Source: an uncultured Oscillospiraceae bacterium (GTDB lineage: Bacteria; Bacillota; Clostridia; Oscillospirales; Oscillospiraceae). Taken from it: 5,583 nt of DNA. The stretch is from positions 1-5,583 of the forward strand of contig CAKSXP010000131.1 of the NCBI GenBank assembly GCA_934515035.1. The letters run 5' to 3'. Shown here in pieces: positions 1-5,583 of the stretch (position 1 is the stretch's first letter; each line of letters begins with the position of its first letter). Under the pieces are notes generated by a model. That model was not told where the DNA came from, did no database searches, and saw only the letters and a program-made list of their open reading frames with translations. A program made the translations under genes and the position numbers.

Positions 1-1041
1 GGCATAGAGATCCTTCTCAATACACGCGGCAATAAGCTCGTTACCGACGAGAACGGCAATGTTGTCGGTGCTGTTGCGTTCAACGAGAAAGAGAATACGG
101 AATATCATATTCATGCCGGCGCCGTTATTCTCTGCACCGGATCGATAACCGGCAACCCCGAACTGGTAAAGCATTTCTTCCCGTTTGATAACTATGAAGG
201 GGTCTGGACCGCTTCCGGAACTCCGTTCAACAGCGGCGACGGATACTTTATGGTGCGTGAACTGGGCGCAAAGGAGACCACTATCGGCGCCCTGCGCATG
301 GGTCCCCACAGCCATCGCTCCAATGAGCGCGTGAACGCTCTCGTCCGCCGTGCCGAGTCCATGTATGTCAACCAGCTGGGCGAGCGCTATACCGACGAAA
401 CGCTCTATTCCGGCGAGCCTCTCGGCTGGTTTGCGGGAGAGTCTCTTGACGTTCAGCCCTTCAAGCGTAATTATGTCATATATGACACAAACATTCTGGA
501 GAATGTTGTCCGCAACCGCAAGAACATATATGGCCACGAGACCGGAATGGCGGGAGAGGGACTGAAACTCGACGACCCGATGGACTGGTTTGACCACATC
601 CCTCAGGACATGGAAAAAGCCGGCAAGAAGGGCGAGATCGGAATGTTCGAAACGCTCGAGGAGTGCGCCGACTACATCGGATGTGACCGCGAGACCTTTA
701 TAAAGAGCGTTGAGCGCTATAATGAAGCCTGCAAGGTCGGATATGATGATGAATTCCTGAAGGATCCGGAATACCTTATCCCCATAAACAAGGCACCTTA
801 TTATGTTATTCAGGGCTTTGCCGGTATCGACACTTTCCTCGGCGGCGTAAAGGTCGACCATTACCAGAGAGTCCTGCGCGAGGACTGGACGCCGATCAAG
901 GGGCTCTACATGGCCGGCACCGGCGCCGGAGGCTGGGTCAATACGGGCTACGGATATCCCGGAACCTGCTTTGGCTATTCGCTGTATTCCGGCTGGTATG
1001 CAGGTAAGGAAGCAGCAGACTATGCCGCTGCAAACAAGTGA
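1..1041 (+). CDS. FAD-dependent oxidoreductase, fumarate-reductase-like flavoprotein (5'-truncated)
   Basis: The frame is open from base 1 to the TGA at 1039-1041 and gives 346 residues with no visible start, so the N-terminus lies outside the window. It aligns by eye, in order, with the C-terminal two thirds of the flavoprotein at 2926-4716. Matching blocks are ENGNVVGAVAF, the strand ending LCTGSITGN, NSGDGYFMVRELGA, VNQLGERYTDE, the helix around ETFIKSVERYNEACKVGYDDEF, PYYVIQGFAGIDTFLGGV and the closing FAD-contact block GLYMAGTGAGGWVNTGYGYP. These mark the FAD_binding_2 family (fumarate/succinate/urocanate/3-ketosteroid-type enzymes), which moves hydride between FAD and an organic substrate. 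By alignment about 240 residues are missing if it carries an N-terminal FMN_bind domain, about 145 if it does not. The visible part has no HHTMGG- or NRLGG-like block of classical fumarate reductase, so the substrate is unknown. It is followed directly by apbE, overlapping by 4 bases. Family assignment is firm; function is not. Confidence 0.9.
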   Translation, partial: GIEILLNTRGNKLVTDENGNVVGAVAFNEKENTEYHIHAGAVILCTGSITGNPELVKHFFPFDNYEGVWTASGTPFNSGDGYFMVRELGAKETTIGALRMGPHSHRSNERVNALVRRAESMYVNQLGERYTDETLYSGEPLGWFAGESLDVQPFKRNYVIYDTNILENVVRNRKNIYGHETGMAGEGLKLDDPMDWFDHIPQDMEKAGKKGEIGMFETLEECADYIGCDRETFIKSVERYNEACKVGYDDEFLKDPEYLIPINKAPYYVIQGFAGIDTFLGGVKVDHYQRVLREDWTPIKGLYMAGTGAGGWVNTGYGYPGTCFGYSLYSGWYAGKEAADYAAANK

Positions 1042-1901
1042 CGGAGATCATAACAAAAACAACTGAAACCGGCGCAGAGGGTGCCGCAATTTTATGCGAT
1101 ACCCTCTGCCGCATTTCAATATTCGGCAATAAGAGCACGGAACTGATCGAAAATACGTTCAGACTGTGCCGCGCTCTTGAAAAGGACCTGAGCAAATTCT
1201 CCGGCGACGGTGATATACAAAGGCTCAACGCCTCTGCCGCGGGATGCGGAGTATCACAGCAGACAGCGGAGCTTCTGAAGCTCGCGTTAAGCTGCCGCGA
1301 TATAAGCGGCGGTGCCTTTGATGTGACGGCCCGGCAGGGACATGTTTCAAACTCCGGTGATTTAACCGTCGAAGGGTGTACCGTAATAAAGCGGCCCGGC
1401 GTCCGGGTCGATCTGGGCGGGATCGCAAAGGGATATATCACGGATGCAGCCGCCGATAATCTGAAAAATGCCGGCATTGCGCATGCGATGCTGGATTTCG
1501 GCGGCAACGTTGTGGTGATCGGCGGATCCCCGTCGGGAAGGCCGTGGAATGTCGGACTGCGCGACCCACGGGGCGGACCGGACAGCTTTTTTGCCGTTGC
1601 TGCCGTGACCGATGCGTCCGTTGTTACAAGCGCGGAATACGAACGCGGAAAACATATTATCGATCCCGGAACGGGAAATCCGGCAGATGCCGGATGCGTT
1701 TCGGCAACGGTCATCGCCCGGTCGTCGGCGTTTGCGGACGCTCTGGCTACCGCGCTGTTCGTCGGCGGGGAGGAGCTTCTGAAAACGATGGAAAGCCGGT
1801 CCGAAGCCGAAAGTCCTTTCGAGGCGGTTATCGTAAAAAAATCCGGACATGTGTTTTTAACGTCCGGATTGGAAAAAAGGATCAGTTTTTGTTCAGGTTG
1901 A
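1038..1901 (+). CDS. apbE: ApbE-family FAD:protein FMN transferase, predicted cytosolic
   Basis: A 287-residue ApbE protein. The family splits FAD and attaches FMN through a phosphoester bond to Thr/Ser in FMN_bind domains, using Mg2+. Visible landmarks are CDT-LCRISIFG (residues 20-30, the position of the usual MGT.-.I.-Y entry strand), SGGAFDVT (90-97), the signature VDLGGIAKGY (124-133), DFGGNVVVIGG (153-163), HIIDPGTG (206-213) and the metal-binding block D234-A-L-A-T238. Length is slightly short because the ApbE fold starts near residue 17 with no signal peptide or lipobox, pointing to a cytosolic enzyme. I chose GTG at 1038. It overlaps the upstream TGA (GTGA), the nearest purine-rich stretch (AAGGAAG at 1006-1012) is too far away to act as its own ribosome site, and no better in-frame start lies before the conserved region. 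Translation is therefore probably coupled to the flavoprotein upstream. Likely clients are the FMN_bind fusions at 2926 and 4719. The 3' end overlaps the convergent lysR gene by 20 bp. Confidence 0.93.
   Translation: MTEIITKTTETGAEGAAILCDTLCRISIFGNKSTELIENTFRLCRALEKDLSKFSGDGDIQRLNASAAGCGVSQQTAELLKLALSCRDISGGAFDVTARQGHVSNSGDLTVEGCTVIKRPGVRVDLGGIAKGYITDAAADNLKNAGIAHAMLDFGGNVVVIGGSPSGRPWNVGLRDPRGGPDSFFAVAAVTDASVVTSAEYERGKHIIDPGTGNPADAGCVSATVIARSSAFADALATALFVGGEELLKTMESRSEAESPFEAVIVKKSGHVFLTSGLEKRISFCSG
1840..1870 (-). terminator. Rho-independent terminator of the lysR transcript, inside apbE
   Basis: There is a perfect 9-bp inverted repeat, AATCCGGAC (1840-1848) and GTCCGGATT (1862-1870), with a 13-nt loop. 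On the minus strand the stem ends in TT and runs on into five more T residues (complement of 1835-1839), the classic stem plus U-tract. It begins 11 nt past the lysR stop codon. On the plus strand the stem is followed by GGAAAAAAGG, with no U-tract, so it should act one way only. The loop is somewhat long. The whole element lies within the last 25 codons of apbE. Confidence 0.78.
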
Positions 1902-2823
1902 GTTCATTTTCGGCCTGGATGAAGTTACTCTTGATGGCGTCCGCTATGAGCCTGACATAGGAGTTCTCGTTGTCCTTGAGCCACATCTCCGTTACAAATG
2001 CGCAGGAGAGCTCGGGGTCGACCGGGAACGCCTTAACATTGTCGTGGTCAAGGTCGGAATACATCATGACCGGCATTATGACCATACCAAGCCCGGCTTC
2101 AACGGCCAGCTTGATATTCATAAGGTCGCTGCAATAAAAGAATCTGGGCACAACGTCGTAATATGGAAAGACGATAAGGCTCTGTGCAACTGCGCGATAA
2201 TCGTTCTCCACGGTGTATATCCTTGCGGAGCCTTTTGGAATGACGTTTTCGTCATCACCCAGCATCGTCCTTGGAACAACGACCATGACAGGGTTGGCCA
2301 TTAGAAGATGATTGTCATATGCCTCGTCCCTGATAGCAAGAGCGGGAGGCTGTTCGAACGAGCAGATACCGATGTCGACGTCCCCGTTGTTGATGCGCTC
2401 TTCCATTTCGCTCAGCCCGACCTTTTTGATGTTCACTCTCACGTTCGGGTGGTCGCGCATGAACTGTGAAAGGGCGCTGACAAGGCATTTTTTCGCTGTC
2501 GGCTCTTCGATCAGGCCGGGTTCATATCCTATGTGAACGGTACACACGACCTTTGAATCGGATTCGATGTTGTGCAGAAGCTCGACCGCGTTGTCGGCAC
2601 GCTCCAGAAGATCCTTTGCGATCGGGAGAAATGTGTTGCCCGCGTCGGTGAGATAAACTGAGTGTTTGTCCCTGAAAAACAGCTTAACGCCGAGGTCGGA
2701 TTCAAGCAGCGCGATTTGCTTGCTCAGAGCGGATTGTGAAAAAAACATGCTCTCGGCCGCTTTTCGGAAACTGGCCTGCTGAGCGACGGCTATAAACGCC
2801 CTTATCTGTTTCAGCTCGATCAT
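1882..2823 (-). CDS. LysR-family transcriptional regulator
   Basis: A 313-residue LysR-type regulator of normal family length. The N-terminal winged helix-turn-helix is textbook: MIELKQIRAFIAVAQQASF (1-19), then KAAESMFFSQSALSKQIALL (21-40), LESDLGVKLFFR (40-51) and the wing V-LTDAG (56-62), followed by the linker helix (about 63-90). From about residue 93 comes the effector-binding domain, with VHIGYEPGLIEE, a helix ending in FMRDHPNVRVNIKKVG, NNGDVDIGICSF, and later VEAGLGMVIMPVMM. LysR regulators are usually tetramers that bind near divergent promoters and respond to a small-molecule ligand. The ATG at 2821-2823 is supported by a GGAGGT ribosome site 9 nt upstream and by the conserved start of the HTH. 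It is divergent from the reductase pair at 2926 and convergent with apbE, so it probably controls the reductases and perhaps itself. The ligand cannot be told from sequence; the reductase substrate is a reasonable guess. Confidence 0.95.
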   Translation of the reverse strand: MIELKQIRAFIAVAQQASFRKAAESMFFSQSALSKQIALLESDLGVKLFFRDKHSVYLTDAGNTFLPIAKDLLERADNAVELLHNIESDSKVVCTVHIGYEPGLIEEPTAKKCLVSALSQFMRDHPNVRVNIKKVGLSEMEERINNGDVDIGICSFEQPPALAIRDEAYDNHLLMANPVMVVVPRTMLGDDENVIPKGSARIYTVENDYRAVAQSLIVFPYYDVVPRFFYCSDLMNIKLAVEAGLGMVIMPVMMYSDLDHDNVKAFPVDPELSCAFVTEMWLKDNENSYVRLIADAIKSNFIQAENELNLNKN

Positions 2824-2832
2824 TTGTTCTCG

Positions 2833-2838
2833 ACCTCC
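2833..2838 (-). promoter_or_regulatory. Ribosome binding site of lysR (GGAGGT)
   Basis: On the minus strand GGAGGT lies 9 nt before the ATG at 2823. It is a strong Shine-Dalgarno match and fixes the lysR start. Confidence 0.85.
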
Positions 2839-2848
2839 GGTTTTCAGA

Positions 2849-2864
2849 ATTTACACGTATAAAT
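2849..2864. promoter_or_regulatory. Candidate LysR operator, 16-bp near-palindrome
   Basis: ATTTACAC/GTATAAAT pairs at 7 of 8 positions; the only mismatch is 2854 with 2859. It contains the T-N11-A spacing of LysR boxes (T2851 to A2863), although the dyad centre falls between two bases rather than on one as in the ideal 15-bp box. It overlaps the end of the lysR -10 element and the predicted lysR transcription start near 2856, a position suited to autorepression. Assignment as the LysR site is inference. Confidence 0.45.
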
Positions 2865-2891
2865 AATAGCACGGTTTTTTCTTTTTGACAA
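2863..2891 (-). promoter_or_regulatory. lysR promoter, sigma70/sigmaA type with extended -10
   Basis: Reading the minus strand, TTGTCA (complement of 2886-2891, 5 of 6 to TTGACA) is followed after exactly 17 nt by TATTAT (complement of 2863-2868, 5 of 6 to TATAAT). TGC stands directly before the -10, giving an extended -10 TGN element. Predicted start is near 2856, leaving a leader of about 33 nt that contains the GGAGGT site. Confidence 0.65.
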
Positions 2892-2913
2892 ATTAATTAA
2901 TTATTCTACATTT

Positions 2914-2921
2914 AGAGGTGA
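2914..2921 (+). promoter_or_regulatory. Ribosome binding site of the 2926 flavoprotein (AGAGGTGA)
   Basis: AGAGGTGA, with the AGGTGA part ending 4 nt before the ATG at 2926. It matches the anti-Shine-Dalgarno well and supports this start, which also places the FMN_bind domain at the very N-terminus. Confidence 0.75.
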
Positions 2922-2925
2922 TATT

Positions 2926-4716
2926 ATGTCCGAAAAATTCAGCGGAAAGGCCCCGGGGTACGGCGGGGACATAACCGCGGAAATAGAGATGGACGGCGGC
3001 GCACTGAAAGCAGTACGTCTTGAAGGCCGATGGGAATCTCCCGGTATCGGCGATATTGCGCTTGAGAAGCTGGAGAACGTTTTTCTTGAGAGCGGGAGCC
3101 CCGATGTCGATGTAGTGTCAGGCGCAACGGTAACGAGTACAGGCGCAAGGTTTGCCTTCCGTCACGCACTGGAAAATGCGGGCGTGCTGGAGCCGCTTCC
3201 CGAAGTCACGGTCGAACTGGAGACAGACGTTCTTATCGTCGGCTGCGGAAGCTCCGGCGTAACGGCGGCGCTTGCCGCGGCCGAGCGCGGCGCGCGCGTC
3301 ATCATGATGGACAGGACCACGGTGTTCGGCGGCAACGGCCTTTATGCTCACGGCGGATTCTTTGTCGAGAGCTATTGCCAGAAGCGCGCGGGGGAGACCT
3401 ATACCTGCAAACAGGCGTATGACGAAGCGATGTACTTTGCGAATTATCTTTGCGATCCGATCCTCATGCGCGACGTTATCTTTGAATCGGGCGAGACGGT
3501 GCGCTGGTGCAACAGCCACGGGGCCGGACTCTTCCTTCTGGACCACTACAAGTCCTCCGCGCAGGAGGGCCTGCCCTTCACATATCACGGCTGGGGTGAC
3601 AACGATACTTTCGGCAATTTCAAGCGCGAGCTTGACCATTTCGGAAATGTTGAATATCTGATGGGAACAAAATGCACCGAGCTTATCCAGGGTAAAGACG
3701 GCGCGGTACTCGGGGCTGTCGGTGAAAAGATAGACGGCACCAAGGTGCGCGTAAGAGCGGGTGCCGTATATATCGGGACTGGCGGATATATCGGCAACCG
3801 CAAGATGATAGCGGAGGCCGTAGGCGATGAGGTGGCCCATTATCTTATAGCGGATACGCCGGAGGTCAGCGACGGCACCGGTATACGCATGGCGTGGAAA
3901 GCGGGCGCGGCAAAGCGCGGCCACAAGCTTTTGGGGACGCACGGCGCACGCACGGGCTTCGGACATCCGCGCGACGGACTGCTCGGCGTCGATTTGCTGA
4001 CGTATATTCCGATTTTGTGGGTCAACCGCGACGGACGCCGCTTCATGAACGAGGAGATAATCACGAACGCGCTCCTGTTCAGCAATACGATATTGGCACA
4101 GGGCGGCTATTCCTTCATCATCTTTGACCAGGCGTCGCTTGATCAGTGGAAAACAAAGAAGATCCCGCTCAAGATGGCATTCTGGGATCGTTTCAGCGAC
4201 GATTATTATTGCCCGCCTGTCACGACTTTTGAAGAGGATTTCCCCATCACGGTCAAGGGCGGCGGCGGATTCAAGGCAGACACGCTTTCGGAGCTGGCAG
4301 AAATGTTCGGAGCTGACCCCGCGACACTTGAAAAGACTGTCAGTGATTACAATATAGCGGTGGACAGCAAGAAGGACGATGAATTCTTCAAGAGCGAGGA
4401 AAGCCTTGTATTCCCGGTAAAAGAGGGCCCGTTCTATGCGATAAGATGCTGTCTTCAGGCGCAGGGCACCTCCGGCGGCGTTGCTATCAACCGCAGAATG
4501 CAGGCTGTGGATGAAAGCGGCAAGGTCATACCCAATCTGTATGTCGGCGGCAGCGATGCCGGTGGACTCTATTCCGCTTCATACACTAACCATGCGGGAA
4601 TGGCTATCAGCTGGGCGCTGACCAGCGGCAGAATAGCCGGAATCAGAATGGCGGAACAGCTTGGTTTTGATAAGGTCGTCAAGACCTCTCTCTATCCCGA
4701 TCCCGAGGAGGTTTGA
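2926..4716 (+). CDS. FMN_bind plus FAD_binding_2 fusion flavoprotein reductase
   Basis: A complete 596-residue two-domain flavoenzyme. Residues about 5-86 form an FMN_bind domain (RnfG/NqrC-type), with GYGGDITAEIEMDGG, GIGDIALEKL and the flavinylation motif D62-V-V-S-G-A-T68; Thr68 is the expected covalent FMN site made by ApbE. From about residue 100 follows a FAD-binding reductase module: Rossmann strand DVLIVGCGSSG (101-111), AAERGARVIMMDR with an acidic strand end at D129, FGGNGLYAHGG (134-144), then a cap region, WVNRDGRRFMNEE, and the C-terminal FAD contact YVGGSDAGG (539-547) with SGRIAG. The architecture matches fumarate and urocanate reductases, which reduce an organic acceptor via FMN and FAD. 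No signal peptide, haem motif or membrane segment is seen, so it is likely cytosolic. The His and Arg blocks expected of fumarate reductase are replaced (QGTSGG at 513-518, NHAG at 555-558), so the substrate is probably different and remains unknown. First gene of an operon divergent from lysR. Confidence 0.92.
   Translation: MSEKFSGKAPGYGGDITAEIEMDGGALKAVRLEGRWESPGIGDIALEKLENVFLESGSPDVDVVSGATVTSTGARFAFRHALENAGVLEPLPEVTVELETDVLIVGCGSSGVTAALAAAERGARVIMMDRTTVFGGNGLYAHGGFFVESYCQKRAGETYTCKQAYDEAMYFANYLCDPILMRDVIFESGETVRWCNSHGAGLFLLDHYKSSAQEGLPFTYHGWGDNDTFGNFKRELDHFGNVEYLMGTKCTELIQGKDGAVLGAVGEKIDGTKVRVRAGAVYIGTGGYIGNRKMIAEAVGDEVAHYLIADTPEVSDGTGIRMAWKAGAAKRGHKLLGTHGARTGFGHPRDGLLGVDLLTYIPILWVNRDGRRFMNEEIITNALLFSNTILAQGGYSFIIFDQASLDQWKTKKIPLKMAFWDRFSDDYYCPPVTTFEEDFPITVKGGGGFKADTLSELAEMFGADPATLEKTVSDYNIAVDSKKDDEFFKSEESLVFPVKEGPFYAIRCCLQAQGTSGGVAINRRMQAVDESGKVIPNLYVGGSDAGGLYSASYTNHAGMAISWALTSGRIAGIRMAEQLGFDKVVKTSLYPDPEEV
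4706..4712 (+). promoter_or_regulatory. Ribosome binding site of the second flavoprotein (AGGAGGT)
   Basis: AGGAGGT lies in the last codons of the preceding gene, 6 nt before the ATG at 4719. It is a near-ideal site, so the downstream gene can be translated efficiently from the shared mRNA even though only 2 bases separate stop and start. Confidence 0.85.
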
Positions 4717-4718
4717 AT

Positions 4719-5583
4719 ATGATTAAGAAATATTTTGGCTCGGCAGAGGGCTACGGCGGAGATATTACGGCAAAAATCGAGGTCGAGGACGGCAGGATCA
4801 GCTCCGTGGTTCTGGAAGGCGAGCATGAAACAAAAGGCATAGGCGACCGTGCAATGACCAAGCTCGCGTCGGAGTTTGTTGAAAAGCAGGCATGGGACGT
4901 CGACGTCGTTTCCGGCGCGACGATCACCAGCGGCGGCGCGAAGAACGCGATGCGCGCAGCTCTGGTAAACGCGGGACTTGAAAAGGAAAACTGCGCCGTC
5001 GAGGAACTGACGACGGATATTGTTATTGTCGGATGCGGCATTACGGGAATTACGGCCGGACTGGCAGCGGCTGAGCGCGGCGCGGACGTTATAATGCTGG
5101 AGCGCACAAATGTTTTTGGCGGCAATGGCCTGTATGCGCACGGCGGATATTTTGTTGATACCTATCTTCAGAAGGAAAATGGAGAGAACTTTGGCCTGAA
5201 GGACGCATTTGAACAGGCGATGTTCTTCAATAATTACCTGTGCGACCCGCTCATTATGCGCAGGCACCTTGGCGAGGGCGCGGAAACGGTCCGTTGGCTG
5301 AATAAGGACCATGACGCGGGAATAACTCTTCCGCATGTATATAAATCTTCCGCGCAGGAGGGAGAACCGCTCACATATCATGCATGGGACGAGCAGCGCA
5401 CGCTGTGGCACAAGTTCCGTGCAGAACTTGAGTCGCGCGAAAACGTCCGCATACTGTTTGAAACAAAAGGCACCGATCTCATCATGGATGAGAATAATGC
5501 CGTGGCAGGACTGATAGCAAAAAAGAGCGACGGCACTACCGTGCGGATATCCTGCAAGGCCGCATATATGGCAAGCGGCGGAT
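4719..5583 (+). CDS. Second FMN_bind plus FAD_binding_2 flavoprotein, tandem paralogue (3'-truncated)
   Basis: The frame opens with ATG at 4719 and runs off the right edge after 288 full codons. It repeats the design of the gene just upstream. The FMN_bind domain (about 5-86) has GYGGDITAKIEVEDG, KGIGDRAM and the motif D62-V-V-S-G-A-T68, with the covalent FMN site at exactly the same residue number. A linker one residue shorter leads to DIVIVGCGITG (100-110), AAERGADVIMLER (E128 at the strand end), FGGNGLYAHGGYF (133-145), LCDPLIMR, and the shared YKSSAQEG block. Sequence between these landmarks differs clearly, so it is an older duplication that has diverged rather than a recent copy. Only 2 bp separate it from the upstream stop, so the two are co-transcribed. 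No signal peptide is present. By comparison with its neighbour about 300 residues are missing, including the substrate-contact blocks. It is probably a reductase of a related acceptor or a partner subunit. Confidence 0.92.
   Translation, partial: MIKKYFGSAEGYGGDITAKIEVEDGRISSVVLEGEHETKGIGDRAMTKLASEFVEKQAWDVDVVSGATITSGGAKNAMRAALVNAGLEKENCAVEELTTDIVIVGCGITGITAGLAAAERGADVIMLERTNVFGGNGLYAHGGYFVDTYLQKENGENFGLKDAFEQAMFFNNYLCDPLIMRRHLGEGAETVRWLNKDHDAGITLPHVYKSSAQEGEPLTYHAWDEQRTLWHKFRAELESRENVRILFETKGTDLIMDENNAVAGLIAKKSDGTTVRISCKAAYMASGG

Larger units (their letters stand above)
2824..2925. promoter_or_regulatory. Divergent lysR / flavoreductase control region
   Basis: This 102-bp AT-rich gap lies between the lysR start and the flavoprotein start and is the only real intergenic region in the window. 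It contains a lysR promoter, a 16-bp near-palindrome, a T-rich run (2875-2886), the perfect AT palindrome AATTAATTAATT (2891-2902) and ribosome sites at both ends. A divergent arrangement with a LysR gene is the usual setting for activation of the target operon plus autorepression. The plus-strand promoter is not clear; an activator-dependent promoter with a weak -35 would fit. Confidence 0.75.

Noticed and set aside
938..1714. Long minus-strand open frame opposite apbE
   Set aside because: It is the antisense shadow of the clear ApbE frame and its translation shows no recognisable domain.
2891..2902. AATTAATTAATT as the primary regulator operator
   Set aside because: It is a perfect palindrome but simple AT repeat sequence, expected often in an AT-rich gap, and it lacks a GC-containing core. 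The 2849-2864 dyad is the better candidate.
2885..2912. TTGACA, 16 nt, TACATT as the plus-strand promoter of the 2926 gene
   Set aside because: Good -35 and acceptable spacing, but the start would fall near 2919, within the ribosome binding site, leaving almost no leader. Kept only as part of the divergent-region observation.
3118..3966. Long minus-strand open frame opposite the 2926 flavoprotein
   Set aside because: It is low-complexity translation lying wholly inside a well-supported gene, with no family motif. It comes from GC-biased third positions.
4692..5411. Minus-strand open frame opposite the second flavoprotein
   Set aside because: The plus-strand frame has FMN_bind and Rossmann motifs, a strong ribosome site and a close paralogue. 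The antisense frame has none of these.
1..5583. CRISPR arrays, tRNA or rRNA genes, insertion sequences, attachment sites
   Set aside because: No short regularly spaced repeats, no tRNA-like cloverleaf and no transposase or terminal inverted repeats were seen. The only long similarity is between the paralogous coding regions.

Overview
This 5.6 kb window reads as a dense bacterial chromosomal locus built around flavin-dependent oxidoreductases. The GC content is moderate, roughly half by eye. Genes are tightly packed, Shine-Dalgarno sequences are strong (AGGAGGT, GGAGGT), and the one non-coding gap is AT-rich with a sigma70/sigmaA-type promoter. This fits an anaerobic Clostridia-like Bacillota, or another anaerobe with an expanded set of flavin reductases. 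The taxonomic guess rests on style and gene content only and is weak.

Layout. (1) Positions 1-1041, plus strand: the C-terminal 346 residues of a FAD_binding_2 / fumarate-reductase-like flavoprotein whose start lies off the left edge. (2) Positions 1038-1901, plus: a complete ApbE-type FMN transferase whose GTG start overlaps the previous stop by 4 bases, so the two look translationally coupled. (3) Positions 1882-2823, minus: a LysR-family regulator converging on apbE. The two 3' ends overlap by 20 bp, and the likely terminator of the lysR transcript sits inside the apbE coding region. (4) Positions 2824-2925: a 102-bp divergent control region with a good lysR promoter and a near-palindrome over its -10 element. 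(5) Positions 2926-4716, plus: a complete 596-residue flavoprotein with an N-terminal FMN_bind domain (covalent-FMN motif at Thr68) fused to a FAD-binding reductase module. (6) Positions 4719 to the right edge, plus: a tandem paralogue with the same architecture, cut off after 288 codons.

How the genes may work together (inference). ApbE would attach FMN covalently to Thr68 of both FMN_bind-flavoprotein fusions. Electrons would then pass from a donor not seen here, through FMN and FAD, to an organic acceptor. Neither ApbE nor the two fusions shows a signal peptide or lipobox, so the system looks cytosolic, unlike the periplasmic flavocytochrome-type reductases. The divergent LysR gene is the obvious candidate regulator of the reductase pair and may sense its substrate.

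The complete reductase lacks the His and Arg signature residues I recall from true fumarate reductases. The acceptor is therefore probably not fumarate. It cannot be named from sequence alone.
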